Assembly: GCA_030038095.1 (NCBI GenBank)
Contig: JASHPK010000015.1
Coordinates: forward strand, 1-42,652
DNA from: Thermoplasmata archaeon
GTDB taxonomy: Archaea > Thermoplasmatota > Thermoplasmata > Lutacidiplasmatales > UBA184
Direction: 5' to 3'
DNA length: 42,652 nucleotides
Shown here: piece by piece, positions 23,445 through 32,253 of the stretch
Position numbering within the stretch: the first letter of the stretch is position 1
How the letters are laid out: every line of letters begins with the position of its first letter
Notes under the pieces: generated by a model
Seen by the model: only the letters and a program-made list of their open reading frames with translations
The model's database searches: none
Told to the model about the DNA's origin: nothing
Position numbers and translations under genes: made by a program

Positions 23445-25167
23445 ACCCTGGGGGACCACGTTCGATCTCTCCTCGCTCTGGGACGTCATCGTTCTCTTTG
23501 CGATCGTCATCGCCATCGCGCCGTTCTTCGGCAGCTACCTCGGGAAGGTCTACTCGAACCGCCCGGCGTTCGGCGACACCCTCCTGACCCCGATCGAGAA
23601 CGCCGTCTACCGGCTGCTCGGGACCTCCCCGCGCCGCTCGATGCGGGCGCGGGAGTACATGTGGGCGGTCCTCCTGGTCAACGGGGTCCTGCTGGGCTTC
23701 CTGTACTTCTGGTTCACCTTCCAGTCGAGCTTGCCGTACGACGCGACCGGGGCGCCGCCGATGAGCTGGAGCCTCGGCTTTCACTCCGCGGCGAGCTTCA
23801 CGACGAACACCGACTTCACGCACTTCACGAACGAGGCCCAGATGAGCATGGGCTCGGAGATGATCGCCTGGCAGCTCGCGCTCTTCGTCTCCCCCGCGAC
23901 GGGACTCGCGGTCGCGGCCGCGATGATCCGGGGATGGATCCGCAAGGACGGTACCCTCGGGAACTTCTACGTGGACCTGACCCGCTCGATCACGCGGATC
24001 CTCCTGCCCCTCGCCATCGTAGGGGCCCTCCTGTACGTGCTCATGGGCGTCCCCGAGACGCTCACGAACTTCGTGACGGCGCATCCGATCACGGGCGGGA
24101 CCCAGATTCTCTACCTCGGTCCCGTGGCGAGCTTCCAGTCGCTCTCGCTCCTGGGGACCAACGGGGGAGGGTGGTACTCCGCGAACGCGGCCTCGCCGCT
24201 CGCGAACCCGACCGCCCTCTCGAACCTGTGGTCGATCTTCCTGATGATGCTGATCCCCTTCTCCACGCCGTTCGCCTTCGGCCAGATGATCCGCAAGCGC
24301 GGGGAGGCCTGGCCGTACTTCGGCACGATCCTGATCGTCGTGGTCGTCGCCCTCACCCTCTTCATTGCCTTCCAGGCAGCGAGCAATCCGGCGCTCGCCA
24401 CCGTGCCGGGTCTCGGCGTCCAGACCAACGGATATCCCGTCGGCCAGGAGGTCCGCTTCAGCCTGCCCGAGGGCTCCATGTTCCAGGTGGTGAGCGTCTA
24501 CGGGAACGTGGGGGCGAACAACATGGACATCGGCGCCCTCTCGCCGGTCGCCCAGATCGTGCTGCTCTTCGGGATGTTCACCCAAAGCACCCCGGGCGGA
24601 GAAGGCACCGGCTTCGGCACCCTGCTCCTCTTCGCGATCCTCGCGATCTTCATCGCGGGGCTCATGGTCGGCCGCACCCCCGAGTACCTGGGCAAGAAGA
24701 TCGGAACGGCCGAGGTGAAGTACGCGGCGCTCGCCCTGCTCGTCCATCCGGCGGCGATCCTGATCCCGTTCGGGGTGGCGATCGTCGGAGGCTTCGCCAA
24801 CCTTCCGAATGCCGGGATCCCGGCGAACGCCCACAACTTCACGAGCGTCCTCTACGAGTTCACGAGCGAGTCGGCGAACAACGGCAGCGCCCTCTCGACG
24901 GCCGCCTTCAACGACACGACCGTGTTCTTCAACGTCGCCGGGGCGATCGTGATGCTCGTCGGCCGGTTCGTGCCGATCTGGGCGATGCTCCAGATCGGCG
25001 GTCTGTTCTCCAAGCAGAGCGAGATGCCGCCCGGGCCCGGGACCTTACAGACCGCGAGCGTGACGTTCACGATCTACCTCACGCTGATCCTGATCATCAT
25101 CTCCGCGCTGTTCTTCCTGCCGGTCTTAGCGCTCGGACCCCTCGCCCAGATCACGGGAGGGATCTAG
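23437..25167 (+). CDS. kdpA: Potassium-transporting ATPase subunit KdpA
   Basis: The 576-residue polytopic protein is the K+ channel-like subunit of the Kdp pump. Four pore loops can be located: TTNTDFTHF (near residue 125), GTNGGGWYSANAASPLANPT (near 240), a divergent third loop SVYGNVGANNMD (near 350) and YEFTSESANNGSAL (near 475). The conserved VGRTPEYLGKKI follows the third loop. The third loop normally reads S-C-G-A-V, so here the cysteine appears replaced. The start is TTG 23437, overlapping kdpF, and the stop is one base before kdpB. Confidence 0.94.
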   Translation: MDRPWGTTFDLSSLWDVIVLFAIVIAIAPFFGSYLGKVYSNRPAFGDTLLTPIENAVYRLLGTSPRRSMRAREYMWAVLLVNGVLLGFLYFWFTFQSSLPYDATGAPPMSWSLGFHSAASFTTNTDFTHFTNEAQMSMGSEMIAWQLALFVSPATGLAVAAAMIRGWIRKDGTLGNFYVDLTRSITRILLPLAIVGALLYVLMGVPETLTNFVTAHPITGGTQILYLGPVASFQSLSLLGTNGGGWYSANAASPLANPTALSNLWSIFLMMLIPFSTPFAFGQMIRKRGEAWPYFGTILIVVVVALTLFIAFQAASNPALATVPGLGVQTNGYPVGQEVRFSLPEGSMFQVVSVYGNVGANNMDIGALSPVAQIVLLFGMFTQSTPGGEGTGFGTLLLFAILAIFIAGLMVGRTPEYLGKKIGTAEVKYAALALLVHPAAILIPFGVAIVGGFANLPNAGIPANAHNFTSVLYEFTSESANNGSALSTAAFNDTTVFFNVAGAIVMLVGRFVPIWAMLQIGGLFSKQSEMPPGPGTLQTASVTFTIYLTLILIIISALFFLPVLALGPLAQITGGI

Positions 25168-25168
25168 C

Positions 25169-27304
25169 GTGAGCGCGCCGTCCCCGGTGCCCCCCGGGGC
25201 GAAGGTCTCGGTCCGCCGGGTCGCCCACACCTCCTGGCGCCGCGTGTTCGCCGACTCGTTCCGCAAGTTCGACCCCCGCCAGCTCGTCCGCCACCCGGTG
25301 ATGTTCACCGTCTACGTGCTGTTCCTGTTCCTGGCGGTGCTGACCGTCTATCCCCGGGCGTTCCCCGACATCGCCCGCTTCTACAACGCGGGCTACTACC
25401 TCGGCGTCACCCTCATCCTGTTCCTCACGATCTGGTTCGCCAACATCTCCGACGCGATCGCCGAGGCGCAGGGACGGGCCCAGGCGGAGAGCCTACGCGA
25501 GATCCGCAGCGGCATCCGCGCCCGCCAGGTCCTTCCCGACGGCTCGGTCCGGTGGGTCCCGGCGGACGTCCTCCACATCGGGGACACCGTCGAGATCCAC
25601 GCGGGCGAGCCGGTCCCGATGGACGGGGACGTGATCCAGGGGGCCGCGCAGATCGACGAATCGATGATGACGGGCGAGAGCGCTGCGGTGACCCGGGAGA
25701 GCGGCGGCGACAAGACGAGCGTCCTCGGGGGCACGCGGGTCGTCCAGGGCACGATCCGGGTCCGCGTGAGCGCGGTCCGTGGCGAGTCGTTCCTCGACCG
25801 GCTCATTCGGCTCGTCGAGGGGCTCGGCCGGGAGCCGACGCCCAACGAGATCGCGCTCGGAGTGTTCCTGGCCGCGCTCACGGTCTCGCTGTTCATCGTC
25901 GTCATCACCTTCCTGTACCTCGCGAACTTCACGAACATCGTCGCGATCGATCTCGCGACGATTGTCGCGCTGTTCGTCTGCCTTATGCCGACGACGATTG
26001 GCGCGCTGTTGCCCGCGATCGGGATCTCGGGGATCAACCGGGTGGCCAAGACCAACGTGATCGCCAAATCCGGTAAGGCGATTGAGGCCGCCGGCGACCT
26101 CGACACCCTCATCCTCGACAAGACCGGCACGATCACGGTTGGCAACCGGCTCGCGGTCCAGCTCGTCCGGGCGCCGGACGTGTCGATGGAGCAGCTGGTC
26201 GAGGTGGCGCTCCTCTCCTCGAGCCTCGACGAGACCCCCGAAGGCAAGTCGATCGTCCGCCTCGCCGCCCGCCGGACCACCCCGACGCGCAAGCTCGAGA
26301 CGGGAACGTTCAAGGTGCTCCCCTTCACCCAGGAGCGCCGGATGAGCGGCGTCTCGTTGCAGGACGGCACCGAGATCTACAAGGGGTCGCTCGAAGCGAT
26401 GGAGGCGTACGGCGTCGCGATGGCGCCGGAGCTCCGCACGGCCGCGACGAACGCGGCGAAGGAGGGGATGACGCCCCTCGTCTTCTCCGAGAACCACCGC
26501 GCGATGGGCCTCGTCTTCCTCAAGGACGTCGTGAAGCCCGGGATCAAGGACCGGATCCGCGAGCTCCGGACGATGGGCATTCACACGATCATGTGCACCG
26601 GCGACAACCGCATCACCGCGGCGGCGATCGCCCGCGAGTGCGGCGTCGACGAGTTCATCGCCGAGGCGAAGCCCGAGACGAAGCTCACCGTCATCGAGCG
26701 GGAGAAGGCCCGGGGCCGGCTCGTCGCGATGAGCGGGGACGGAACGAACGACGCGCCGGCCCTGGCGCGCGCCGACGTCGGCCTCGCCATGAACTCGGGG
26801 ACGAGCGCCGCCAAGGAGGCCGGGAACATGGTCGACCTCGACAACGATCCGACGAAGCTGATCGAGATCGTCTCGATCGGTAAGCAGCTCCTCATCACCC
26901 GGGGGGCGCTCACGACCTTCTCGATCACGAACGACGTCGCGAAGTACTTCGCGATCATCCCCGCCATCTTCGTGGCGGCGGGGGCGGCGACGCTGCCGGG
27001 CGTCGCGATCCTGAACGTCCTCGATCTGACGAACGCGAGCCTCGCGGTGCTCGCGACGCTCCTGTTCAACGCGCTCGTGATCCCCCTGCTCGTCCCCCTC
27101 GCCCTCGCGGGGGTGCCGTTCCGCCCGCGGAGCGCGATCGACCTGCTCCGCCGCAATCTCGTCTGGTACGGCTTCGGGGGGCTCGTGAGCGCGTTCATCG
27201 GGATCGAGCTCGTCTACCTGTTCCTCGCCTGGATGGTGAGGCTCTCGTTCTTCGTCGCGATGGGCGCCGCGGTCGGCCACTTCCTGCCGCTCGGAGGGGT
27301 ATGA
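25169..27304 (+). CDS. kdpB: Potassium-transporting ATPase ATP-binding subunit KdpB
   Basis: The 711-residue P-type ATPase energises K+ uptake through KdpA. It has the actuator motif TGES (near residue 172), the phosphorylation motif DKTGTIT (near 315) and the hinge motif GDGTNDAPAL (near 525), plus membrane helices of the KdpB pattern. The serine in TGES matches the position known as an inhibitory phosphorylation site in E. coli KdpB. The start is GTG 25169, and the TGA overlaps the kdpC ATG (ATGA). Confidence 0.97.
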   Translation: MSAPSPVPPGAKVSVRRVAHTSWRRVFADSFRKFDPRQLVRHPVMFTVYVLFLFLAVLTVYPRAFPDIARFYNAGYYLGVTLILFLTIWFANISDAIAEAQGRAQAESLREIRSGIRARQVLPDGSVRWVPADVLHIGDTVEIHAGEPVPMDGDVIQGAAQIDESMMTGESAAVTRESGGDKTSVLGGTRVVQGTIRVRVSAVRGESFLDRLIRLVEGLGREPTPNEIALGVFLAALTVSLFIVVITFLYLANFTNIVAIDLATIVALFVCLMPTTIGALLPAIGISGINRVAKTNVIAKSGKAIEAAGDLDTLILDKTGTITVGNRLAVQLVRAPDVSMEQLVEVALLSSSLDETPEGKSIVRLAARRTTPTRKLETGTFKVLPFTQERRMSGVSLQDGTEIYKGSLEAMEAYGVAMAPELRTAATNAAKEGMTPLVFSENHRAMGLVFLKDVVKPGIKDRIRELRTMGIHTIMCTGDNRITAAAIARECGVDEFIAEAKPETKLTVIEREKARGRLVAMSGDGTNDAPALARADVGLAMNSGTSAAKEAGNMVDLDNDPTKLIEIVSIGKQLLITRGALTTFSITNDVAKYFAIIPAIFVAAGAATLPGVAILNVLDLTNASLAVLATLLFNALVIPLLVPLALAGVPFRPRSAIDLLRRNLVWYGFGGLVSAFIGIELVYLFLAWMVRLSFFVAMGAAVGHFLPLGGV

Positions 27305-27933
27305 GCTCCCCGCCGCCGACCTCGAGCGCCCCGGTCCCTCCCCCCGCCCACTCCCGGGCGGGGCACGTGCGCGCGACGGTCGTCTTCCTCGTCCTGATGG
27401 TCCTCGTGTCCGGGTTCGCCTACCCGTTCCTTGTGGTCGGGATCGCCCAGGTGATCGATCCGTACGCCGCGAACGGATCGATCCTCCACTACGGGAACAA
27501 CGGGACGATCGCGGGCTCGGCGCTCGTCGCGCAGAACACAAGCGCGCCGTACCTGTTCTGGGAGCGGCCGTCGCCGACCGACTACAACACGACGCTCGGC
27601 GCCGTGACGCCGTACGGGCCCACCGATCCCGCCCTCGCCGCGCTCCTCAACGAGACCATAGCGTACATGAAGGCGTACGGGGACTACACGGTCAATGCGA
27701 CGCTCCCGTTCTGGCTCGTCTCACAGTCGGCGTCGTCGATCGACCCCGACCTCACCCCCGAGGCGGTCCTCGTCCAGATCCCGCGCGTCTCGGGCAACAC
27801 CAGCCTGTCGATCCCGTTCCTGCAGAATCTGGTCAACCAGCACATCACGCAGCCGCCCGTCCCGGACCTCGGGGTCCCGTACGTGGACGTCCTCCAGCTT
27901 GACCTCGCCCTCCTTCCGTTGATCGGGAGGTGA
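27301..27933 (+). CDS. kdpC: Potassium-transporting ATPase subunit KdpC
   Basis: The 210-residue protein has one N-terminal membrane helix (residues about 24-45) and an outer domain with the KdpC signatures NGSILHYGNNGTIAGSALVAQN and SQSASSIDPDLTPEA, followed by YVDVLQLDLAL at the end. It is the stabilising subunit next to KdpA/KdpB. The order F-A-B-C is the classical one. Confidence 0.94.
   Translation: MSSPPPTSSAPVPPPAHSRAGHVRATVVFLVLMVLVSGFAYPFLVVGIAQVIDPYAANGSILHYGNNGTIAGSALVAQNTSAPYLFWERPSPTDYNTTLGAVTPYGPTDPALAALLNETIAYMKAYGDYTVNATLPFWLVSQSASSIDPDLTPEAVLVQIPRVSGNTSLSIPFLQNLVNQHITQPPVPDLGVPYVDVLQLDLALLPLIGR
27926..27933 (+). promoter_or_regulatory. Strong Shine-Dalgarno overlapping the kdpC stop
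   Basis: GGAGGTGA lies 4 nt before the GTG at 27938 and includes the TGA stop of kdpC. It supports internal, coupled translation of the universal stress protein gene from the kdp transcript. Confidence 0.6.
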
Positions 27934-27937
27934 CCCC

Positions 27938-28744
27938 GTGTACAAGGAGATCCTCATCCCCGTCCAGGAGCCGAGCGAGGTCGAGCCGCTGATTCGCTTC
28001 GGCGCGATGCTGCTCGACGCCGAGGGGGAGATCCGGGTCCTTCACGTCATCCCGACGACGACCCTCCCGCAGGTCACGCGCGAGTGGCGGGCGTCGGTCG
28101 ACCTCGTGATCCCAGCGCACGAGGCGGCCGCCGCGCTCGACGTCCGCATCGAGCCCGAGGTGCGCGCGGCGACGGACGTCCCGGGCGAGATCCTCGAGAG
28201 CGCCGAGTCGCACGACGTCGACGCGATCCTGCTCACGCTCCGCGGGGACCGCCGCAACCGCAACCCGTTCGTCGGCCACACCGCCACCGGGATCCTCCAG
28301 CACTACCGGCGCGACGTGGTCGTCGTGAACCGGCTCACGCTCGCCGCCGACCGGTTCCCGCGCATCCTCCTGCCGACCCTCCGCCCCGCCCCGAGCCCGA
28401 AGGCGATGCAGCTCGCCGAGGAGATCGCGGTCCGCAACCAGGGGGCGCCGGTCATCACCCTCGCCCTCGGACCCCGCGGCGCCCCGGAGTCGGTCGCCGG
28501 GTGGGAGGAGCGGACCAGCCGGGGCGTGCCGATCACCCACAAGCGCTCGTTCTTCTCCGAGGCGATCCTCGGCCGTCGCCGTCGCCTGCCCGAGCTGATC
28601 CTCCAGGCCGCGTCCCACGAGCGCTACGGGCTGCTCCTCGTCGGAGAGGAGCAGGACCAGGAGGGGGCGCGCCTATTGACCCGGCGCTTCCTCGAGGAGC
28701 TGTTCCGCGCGGCCCCCTGCCCCGTGATGGCCCTTCGGGTCTAG
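27938..28744 (+). CDS. Universal stress protein with two UspA-like domains, kdp-linked
   Basis: The 268-residue protein consists of two UspA-like alpha/beta domains. The first begins YKEILIPVQEP and ends with GHTATGILQHYRRDVVVVN, resembling the nucleotide-binding G-x-x-G-type loop. The second begins FPRILLPTLRP and ends PCPVMALRV. USP domains bind ATP or other nucleotides and occur in the KdpD sensor and on transporters. No KdpD or KdpE is in the window, so this protein may carry a regulatory or sensing role for the pump. It is 4 nt downstream of kdpC with a perfect Shine-Dalgarno. Confidence 0.85.
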   Translation: MYKEILIPVQEPSEVEPLIRFGAMLLDAEGEIRVLHVIPTTTLPQVTREWRASVDLVIPAHEAAAALDVRIEPEVRAATDVPGEILESAESHDVDAILLTLRGDRRNRNPFVGHTATGILQHYRRDVVVVNRLTLAADRFPRILLPTLRPAPSPKAMQLAEEIAVRNQGAPVITLALGPRGAPESVAGWEERTSRGVPITHKRSFFSEAILGRRRRLPELILQAASHERYGLLLVGEEQDQEGARLLTRRFLEELFRAAPCPVMALRV

Positions 28745-28758
28745 CGCCCCGAGGGTCG

Positions 28759-29547
28759 ATGGGAGAGCTCTGGTTCGTCGGGCTCGGCCTCGGGGACGAG
28801 CGCGGCCTCTCGCGCCGCGCGATCGAGGTCCTGAGGGCCTCCGACCGGGTGCTCGCGGAGGAGTACACGGCCGCCGCGCCCGAGGGGACCCTCGATCGCC
28901 TCGCGCGCGAGATCGGCCGGCCCATCGAGCGCCTCGACCGGCCGCTCCTCGAGTCGGAGCGACCGATCCTCGACGCGCTTCAGGGGGACCGGCGGGTCGC
29001 CCTCCTCGTGGTCGGCGACCCGTTCGCCGCGACGACCCACGTGGCCCTCCGGCTCGCCGCCGAGGACGCGGGCCACCGGTGGCGGTATCTCCCGAACGCG
29101 AGCATCCTCACGGCCGCGGCCGGGTTCCTCGGCCTCATGCAGTACCGGTTCGGCCGGACGGTCTCCCTGCCGTTCCCGGCGCCGGGGTTCGAGCCGCAGT
29201 CCCCCCTCGAGCAGATTGCCGCGAACCGGACCCGGGACCTGCACACCCTCGTGCTCCTCGATCTCGACCCGGCCCGGGGCCGCTACCTCGGCGCGCACGA
29301 CGGCCTCGAGATCCTCCGGGACCGCGACCCGGACGGCTCGCGGCTCCCCGAGGACGCCACGGTCGCCGTGGCCGCCCGGCTCGGACGCGAGGCGGAAGCG
29401 GGCTTTTCCGGCCCTTTCGCCGAGATGCGGAAGGCCGACTTCGGACCCCCGATGCACGCGATCGTGGTCGCCGCGGCCCGCCTCCACTTTGAGGAGGAGG
29501 CGGCGCTGGACCGGTTCCGGATCGGGAGGGGCCGCCGTCCGCCCTAG
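28759..29547 (+). CDS. dphB: Diphthine synthase
   Basis: The 262-residue protein is a tetrapyrrole-methylase-fold SAM methyltransferase that methylates the modified histidine of elongation factor 2 in diphthamide synthesis. It opens with LWFVGLGLGDE, has the SAM-site motif VVGDPFAATTH near residue 80, ASILTAAAGFLGLMQYRFG near 115, and LLDLDP near 160. It starts 14 nt after the USP gene, so it may be read from the kdp transcript. Its TAG overlaps the stop of the convergent receiver gene in the palindrome CTAG. Confidence 0.95.
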   Translation: MGELWFVGLGLGDERGLSRRAIEVLRASDRVLAEEYTAAAPEGTLDRLAREIGRPIERLDRPLLESERPILDALQGDRRVALLVVGDPFAATTHVALRLAAEDAGHRWRYLPNASILTAAAGFLGLMQYRFGRTVSLPFPAPGFEPQSPLEQIAANRTRDLHTLVLLDLDPARGRYLGAHDGLEILRDRDPDGSRLPEDATVAVAARLGREAEAGFSGPFAEMRKADFGPPMHAIVVAAARLHFEEEAALDRFRIGRGRRPP

Positions 29548-29936
29548 GTCGGTCTCGACCCGTCCGACGGCAGCAGGGCCTCGGCGAACTGGCGGATGCG
29601 GAACGGCCGCAGGAGCACGACATCGGGCTCCCGGGTCGTGTCTCCCGCGGATACGGGCGGCCGGGACGCGGGGGCGACGAGGATGATCCGAACGTTCGGC
29701 AGGAGCGACCGCGCCCCCGAGACGAGGGCCGCCGAGCTCCCTTCGGCGAGGTTGACGTCGGCGACGAGGAGCGCGGGCTTGTGGTCCTTCAGGAGCTGGA
29801 GCGCCTCGGTCGAGCCCTGCGCCTCGCCGTCCACCCGGAAGTGGTGGAGCCGCAATAGACCGCGAAGGAGGACGCGAGTCTCCTCGTCCCCGGCCACGAC
29901 AATGGCGGTCAGGCTGCTGCCGTTCTCAGCGCTCAC
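29544..29936 (-). CDS. Degenerate stand-alone receiver (CheY-like) protein
   Basis: The 130-residue protein has the receiver-domain pattern. The phospho-acceptor-like aspartate is in LLVADVNL near residue 60. The lysine of the usual KPF is arginine (LLRPFR), and the switch Ser/Thr region reads LVAPAS, so phosphorylation-dependent signalling is uncertain. There is no output domain and no adjacent histidine kinase. The start is GTG 29936 with AGGAG about 14 nt upstream, and CTATATG at 29986-29993 would give a leader of about 26 nt. Confidence 0.75.
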   Translation of the reverse strand: MSAENGSSLTAIVVAGDEETRVLLRGLLRLHHFRVDGEAQGSTEALQLLKDHKPALLVADVNLAEGSSAALVSGARSLLPNVRIILVAPASRPPVSAGDTTREPDVVLLRPFRIRQFAEALLPSDGSRPT

Positions 29937-29985
29937 GAGGTCCCCGGCTCCTAGTGGGCGGCGCGCGCATACGCACTCTGCCGAG

Positions 29986-29993
29986 CATATAGC
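29986..29993 (-). promoter_or_regulatory. TATA box of the receiver gene
   Basis: GCTATATG (minus strand) is an isolated AT element about 53 bp upstream of the GTG start. A second AT island, AAAATAGA, lies about 20 bp further upstream. Confidence 0.45.
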
Positions 29994-30078
29994 GTGAGGG
30001 AGGGCCGTCTATTTTGACATACCGTCCGAGCGCGTTCGGCTCCGGAATGGGGTCCCCCGTCCTTCCGGCTGCTTCCGC

Positions 30079-31632
30079 CTAGGGGGTGGCGTCCTCCCGG
30101 ACCCCCCAGTCCGCGACGCCCGCGGTCTGCAGGAGCCGGTCGAGCGCGGCGTGGTAGCCCTCGGCCGGGGCGTGGAGGAGCTCGCGCGCCCGCTCGCTGA
30201 GCGCCGTGCCGAACTCCTGTTCCGTGGGCGAGAACTGCCAGGCATGGGCGGCCCCGCGTCCGAGGGCCAGGAGGAAGCCGTAGGCGAGCCCCCGCTCCTT
30301 CCCTTCGCGCGGGAGCGTCTGGGCGATCGCCCGCTCCGCCCCGGCCTCGCGGTGGGTCCGATATTCCCGGGCGATGCGGTCGACCCACTCGGCCTCGCGC
30401 GAGAGCCGGCGATAGCGGGGCAGCTGTCCCAGGAGCTCGCGTTCCTCCGACCGCTGCTGGGCGCGTCGCAGAATCTCCGCCACGCGGCCGGGCGCTCCCC
30501 GGGCGTCGTCGACCAGTCGGCGGGCCTCGTCCGGGTCCGGGACGATCGTGCGCACGATCTCCTCGGCGTGGTGGGGCCACAGGCGCTCGAGCGCCCGGCT
30601 CGCCGACGGCTCGTCGACCTCGAAGTACCCGTCCGAGCCGTTCAGCGCCGACTCGAGCGCCCGGCGCTCCACCGCAGTCGGGTTCAGGGCGTCGAGGAAG
30701 GCGCCGAGCTCGCTCCCGTAGCAGGTCCCTCCGGCGACGTACGTCGGACGGCCGGTCCGATCGATGCGGGCGCGGGCCTCGGCGATGTACGCGTCGAGGA
30801 ATTTGAGGTCCGACAGTCGCCCGAGCTCGTAGCCCCGCCGCGCCGCCTTGGGTACGGGCGGGAGGTCCGCGTGGACGCAATCCGGTCCCCCGCGGCAGCG
30901 CACGTTCAGCTCCGCGGAGACCGGGAACTCGTCGGTCGGCTCCGGCACGAGCGCGCCGTCGGAGACGCTCGAGAGCAGGTGGCGTTCGTCCTTCACGCAC
31001 CGGCGGCAGACGCGGAACGTCGTCCCGGCCCCCTGCCAGGCGACCGCGAGGAACGGTCGGGGCTCCCCGTCCTTCAGGTGCGGGCAGTCGAATCGGTGCG
31101 CGCTCGCGACCTCGATCAGGCGGTACGGGAGGTCCTGGACCCGTTCGCTGCGGAACTCCTCGGGCGGGGCGTTCGACTGCCCCGTGCACCAGAGCGTCCG
31201 CCGGGTCGCGAAGAAGTGGTAGCCGCGCTTCGCCCAGTCCATGTACCCAAGCAGGAGACGGGAGGGGTCGTCGGACTGTTGCACCGCGACCTCGGCCTCC
31301 CGGGGGGCTCGCGAGAGCGCCGCGTACGAGGCGTCGCCGACGGGGAGGGGGAATGAGAGGATCGTCGGGTTCCCCGGATCGAGGTGGAACTTGAGCAGCC
31401 CGGCGTAGGCGCGCGGCAGCGGCTCGCCCCAGCGCGAGAGCCGCTCGAGCCGCTTCGCATCGTCCCGCGCCTCCCGGACCTCCTCGAGCTCCGACTTGAG
31501 GCGCTCGAACCGCTCGGGGGGACAGTCGCGGGTACGTCGGGGGAGGAGCGGCTCGACCGAGCCCCGGAGGGCCTTCGCCCGCGACTGCAGGTCCTGTTCG
31601 CGGATGCCCGACGCCCGATGGGCCCTCGGCAT
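30079..31632 (-). CDS. Unrecognised 517-residue protein with two cysteine clusters
   Basis: I do not recognise the family. The N-terminal 75 residues are charged and helical, probably a coiled coil. The middle has two possible metal sites: DCPH (near residue 180) with VCRRC (near 207), and VRCRGGPDCVH (near 245). The C-terminal half is helical and rich in Arg/Glu, with no catalytic motif visible. No signal peptide or membrane segment is seen, so it should be cytoplasmic. The gene has its own promoter: ACATATT on the plus strand (TATA core on the minus strand at 31661-31668), about 32 bp upstream of the ATG, so it may be leaderless. Confidence 0.7.
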   Translation of the reverse strand: MPRAHRASGIREQDLQSRAKALRGSVEPLLPRRTRDCPPERFERLKSELEEVREARDDAKRLERLSRWGEPLPRAYAGLLKFHLDPGNPTILSFPLPVGDASYAALSRAPREAEVAVQQSDDPSRLLLGYMDWAKRGYHFFATRRTLWCTGQSNAPPEEFRSERVQDLPYRLIEVASAHRFDCPHLKDGEPRPFLAVAWQGAGTTFRVCRRCVKDERHLLSSVSDGALVPEPTDEFPVSAELNVRCRGGPDCVHADLPPVPKAARRGYELGRLSDLKFLDAYIAEARARIDRTGRPTYVAGGTCYGSELGAFLDALNPTAVERRALESALNGSDGYFEVDEPSASRALERLWPHHAEEIVRTIVPDPDEARRLVDDARGAPGRVAEILRRAQQRSEERELLGQLPRYRRLSREAEWVDRIAREYRTHREAGAERAIAQTLPREGKERGLAYGFLLALGRGAAHAWQFSPTEQEFGTALSERARELLHAPAEGYHAALDRLLQTAGVADWGVREDATP

Positions 31633-31660
31633 GGGTACTCGTCGCCGAGCGTCGGGTCGT

Positions 31661-31668
31661 ACATATTC
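31661..31668 (-). promoter_or_regulatory. TATA box of the 517-residue protein gene
   Basis: GAATATGT on the minus strand lies about 32 bp upstream of the ATG at 31632, giving a very short leader. Confidence 0.5.
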
Positions 31669-31689
31669 CGGAGGGTGGGACCCCGCGGA

Positions 31690-32253
31690 CTAGCGACGGC
31701 AGGCGTCGAGGAAGTGGCGGAAGATCTCCCGTCCCCCCTCCGTGTGCTCGACCTCGGGGTGGAACTGGACCCCCCAGATCGGCTTGTCCGGGTGCGCCAT
31801 CGCCTCGACGCGGCAGGTCGGGGAGTGGGCGAGGACCCGCCAGGACGGTGGAGGGTCGGCGACCTGGTCGTTGTGGCTCGCCCAGACCCGGAGCCGGTTC
31901 GGCAGGCCCCCGAAGAGCGGATGGGCCGTGTCGTCGACGGTGAGCTCGACCGCGCCGAACTCGGGGGCGCCGTGGGCGATCCGTCCGCCGAAGTGCCGGC
32001 CGAGGAACTGGTGGCCGACGCAGATCGCGAGGACCGGGACCGGGACCCGGTCGATCCACTCGCCGACCCGCCCGAGCGGCGCGTCCGACCCCTCGAGGCT
32101 GAGCGCCCCGCCCGACAGCACGACCCCGTCCGCGTCGAGGGCCTCGAACGCCGTGGAGTTCGGCACGATGGCGCTCTCCGCGCCGAGGTCCCGCAAGACG
32201 CGCCACTCCCGGTGGGTCCACTGCCCGCCGTTGTCCAGCACGGGGATCCTCAC
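31690..32253 (-). CDS. guaAA: GMP synthase, glutamine amidotransferase subunit
   Basis: The 187-residue class I amidotransferase supplies ammonia to the separate ATP-pyrophosphatase subunit for XMP to GMP conversion, the split form found in many archaea. It begins IPVLDNGGQWTH, has the nucleophile elbow AICVGHQFLG (near residue 76) and the His/Glu pair in VQFHPEVEHT (near 167). The start is GTG 32253, which overlaps the stop of the upstream membrane-protein gene (GTGA). The partner subunit is not in this window. Confidence 0.94.
   Translation of the reverse strand: MRIPVLDNGGQWTHREWRVLRDLGAESAIVPNSTAFEALDADGVVLSGGALSLEGSDAPLGRVGEWIDRVPVPVLAICVGHQFLGRHFGGRIAHGAPEFGAVELTVDDTAHPLFGGLPNRLRVWASHNDQVADPPPSWRVLAHSPTCRVEAMAHPDKPIWGVQFHPEVEHTEGGREIFRHFLDACRR

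Noticed and set aside
25493-27541. Minus-strand frame of 682 codons across kdpB
   Set aside because: Charged low-complexity shadow of kdpB, whose P-type ATPase motifs are all intact on the plus strand.
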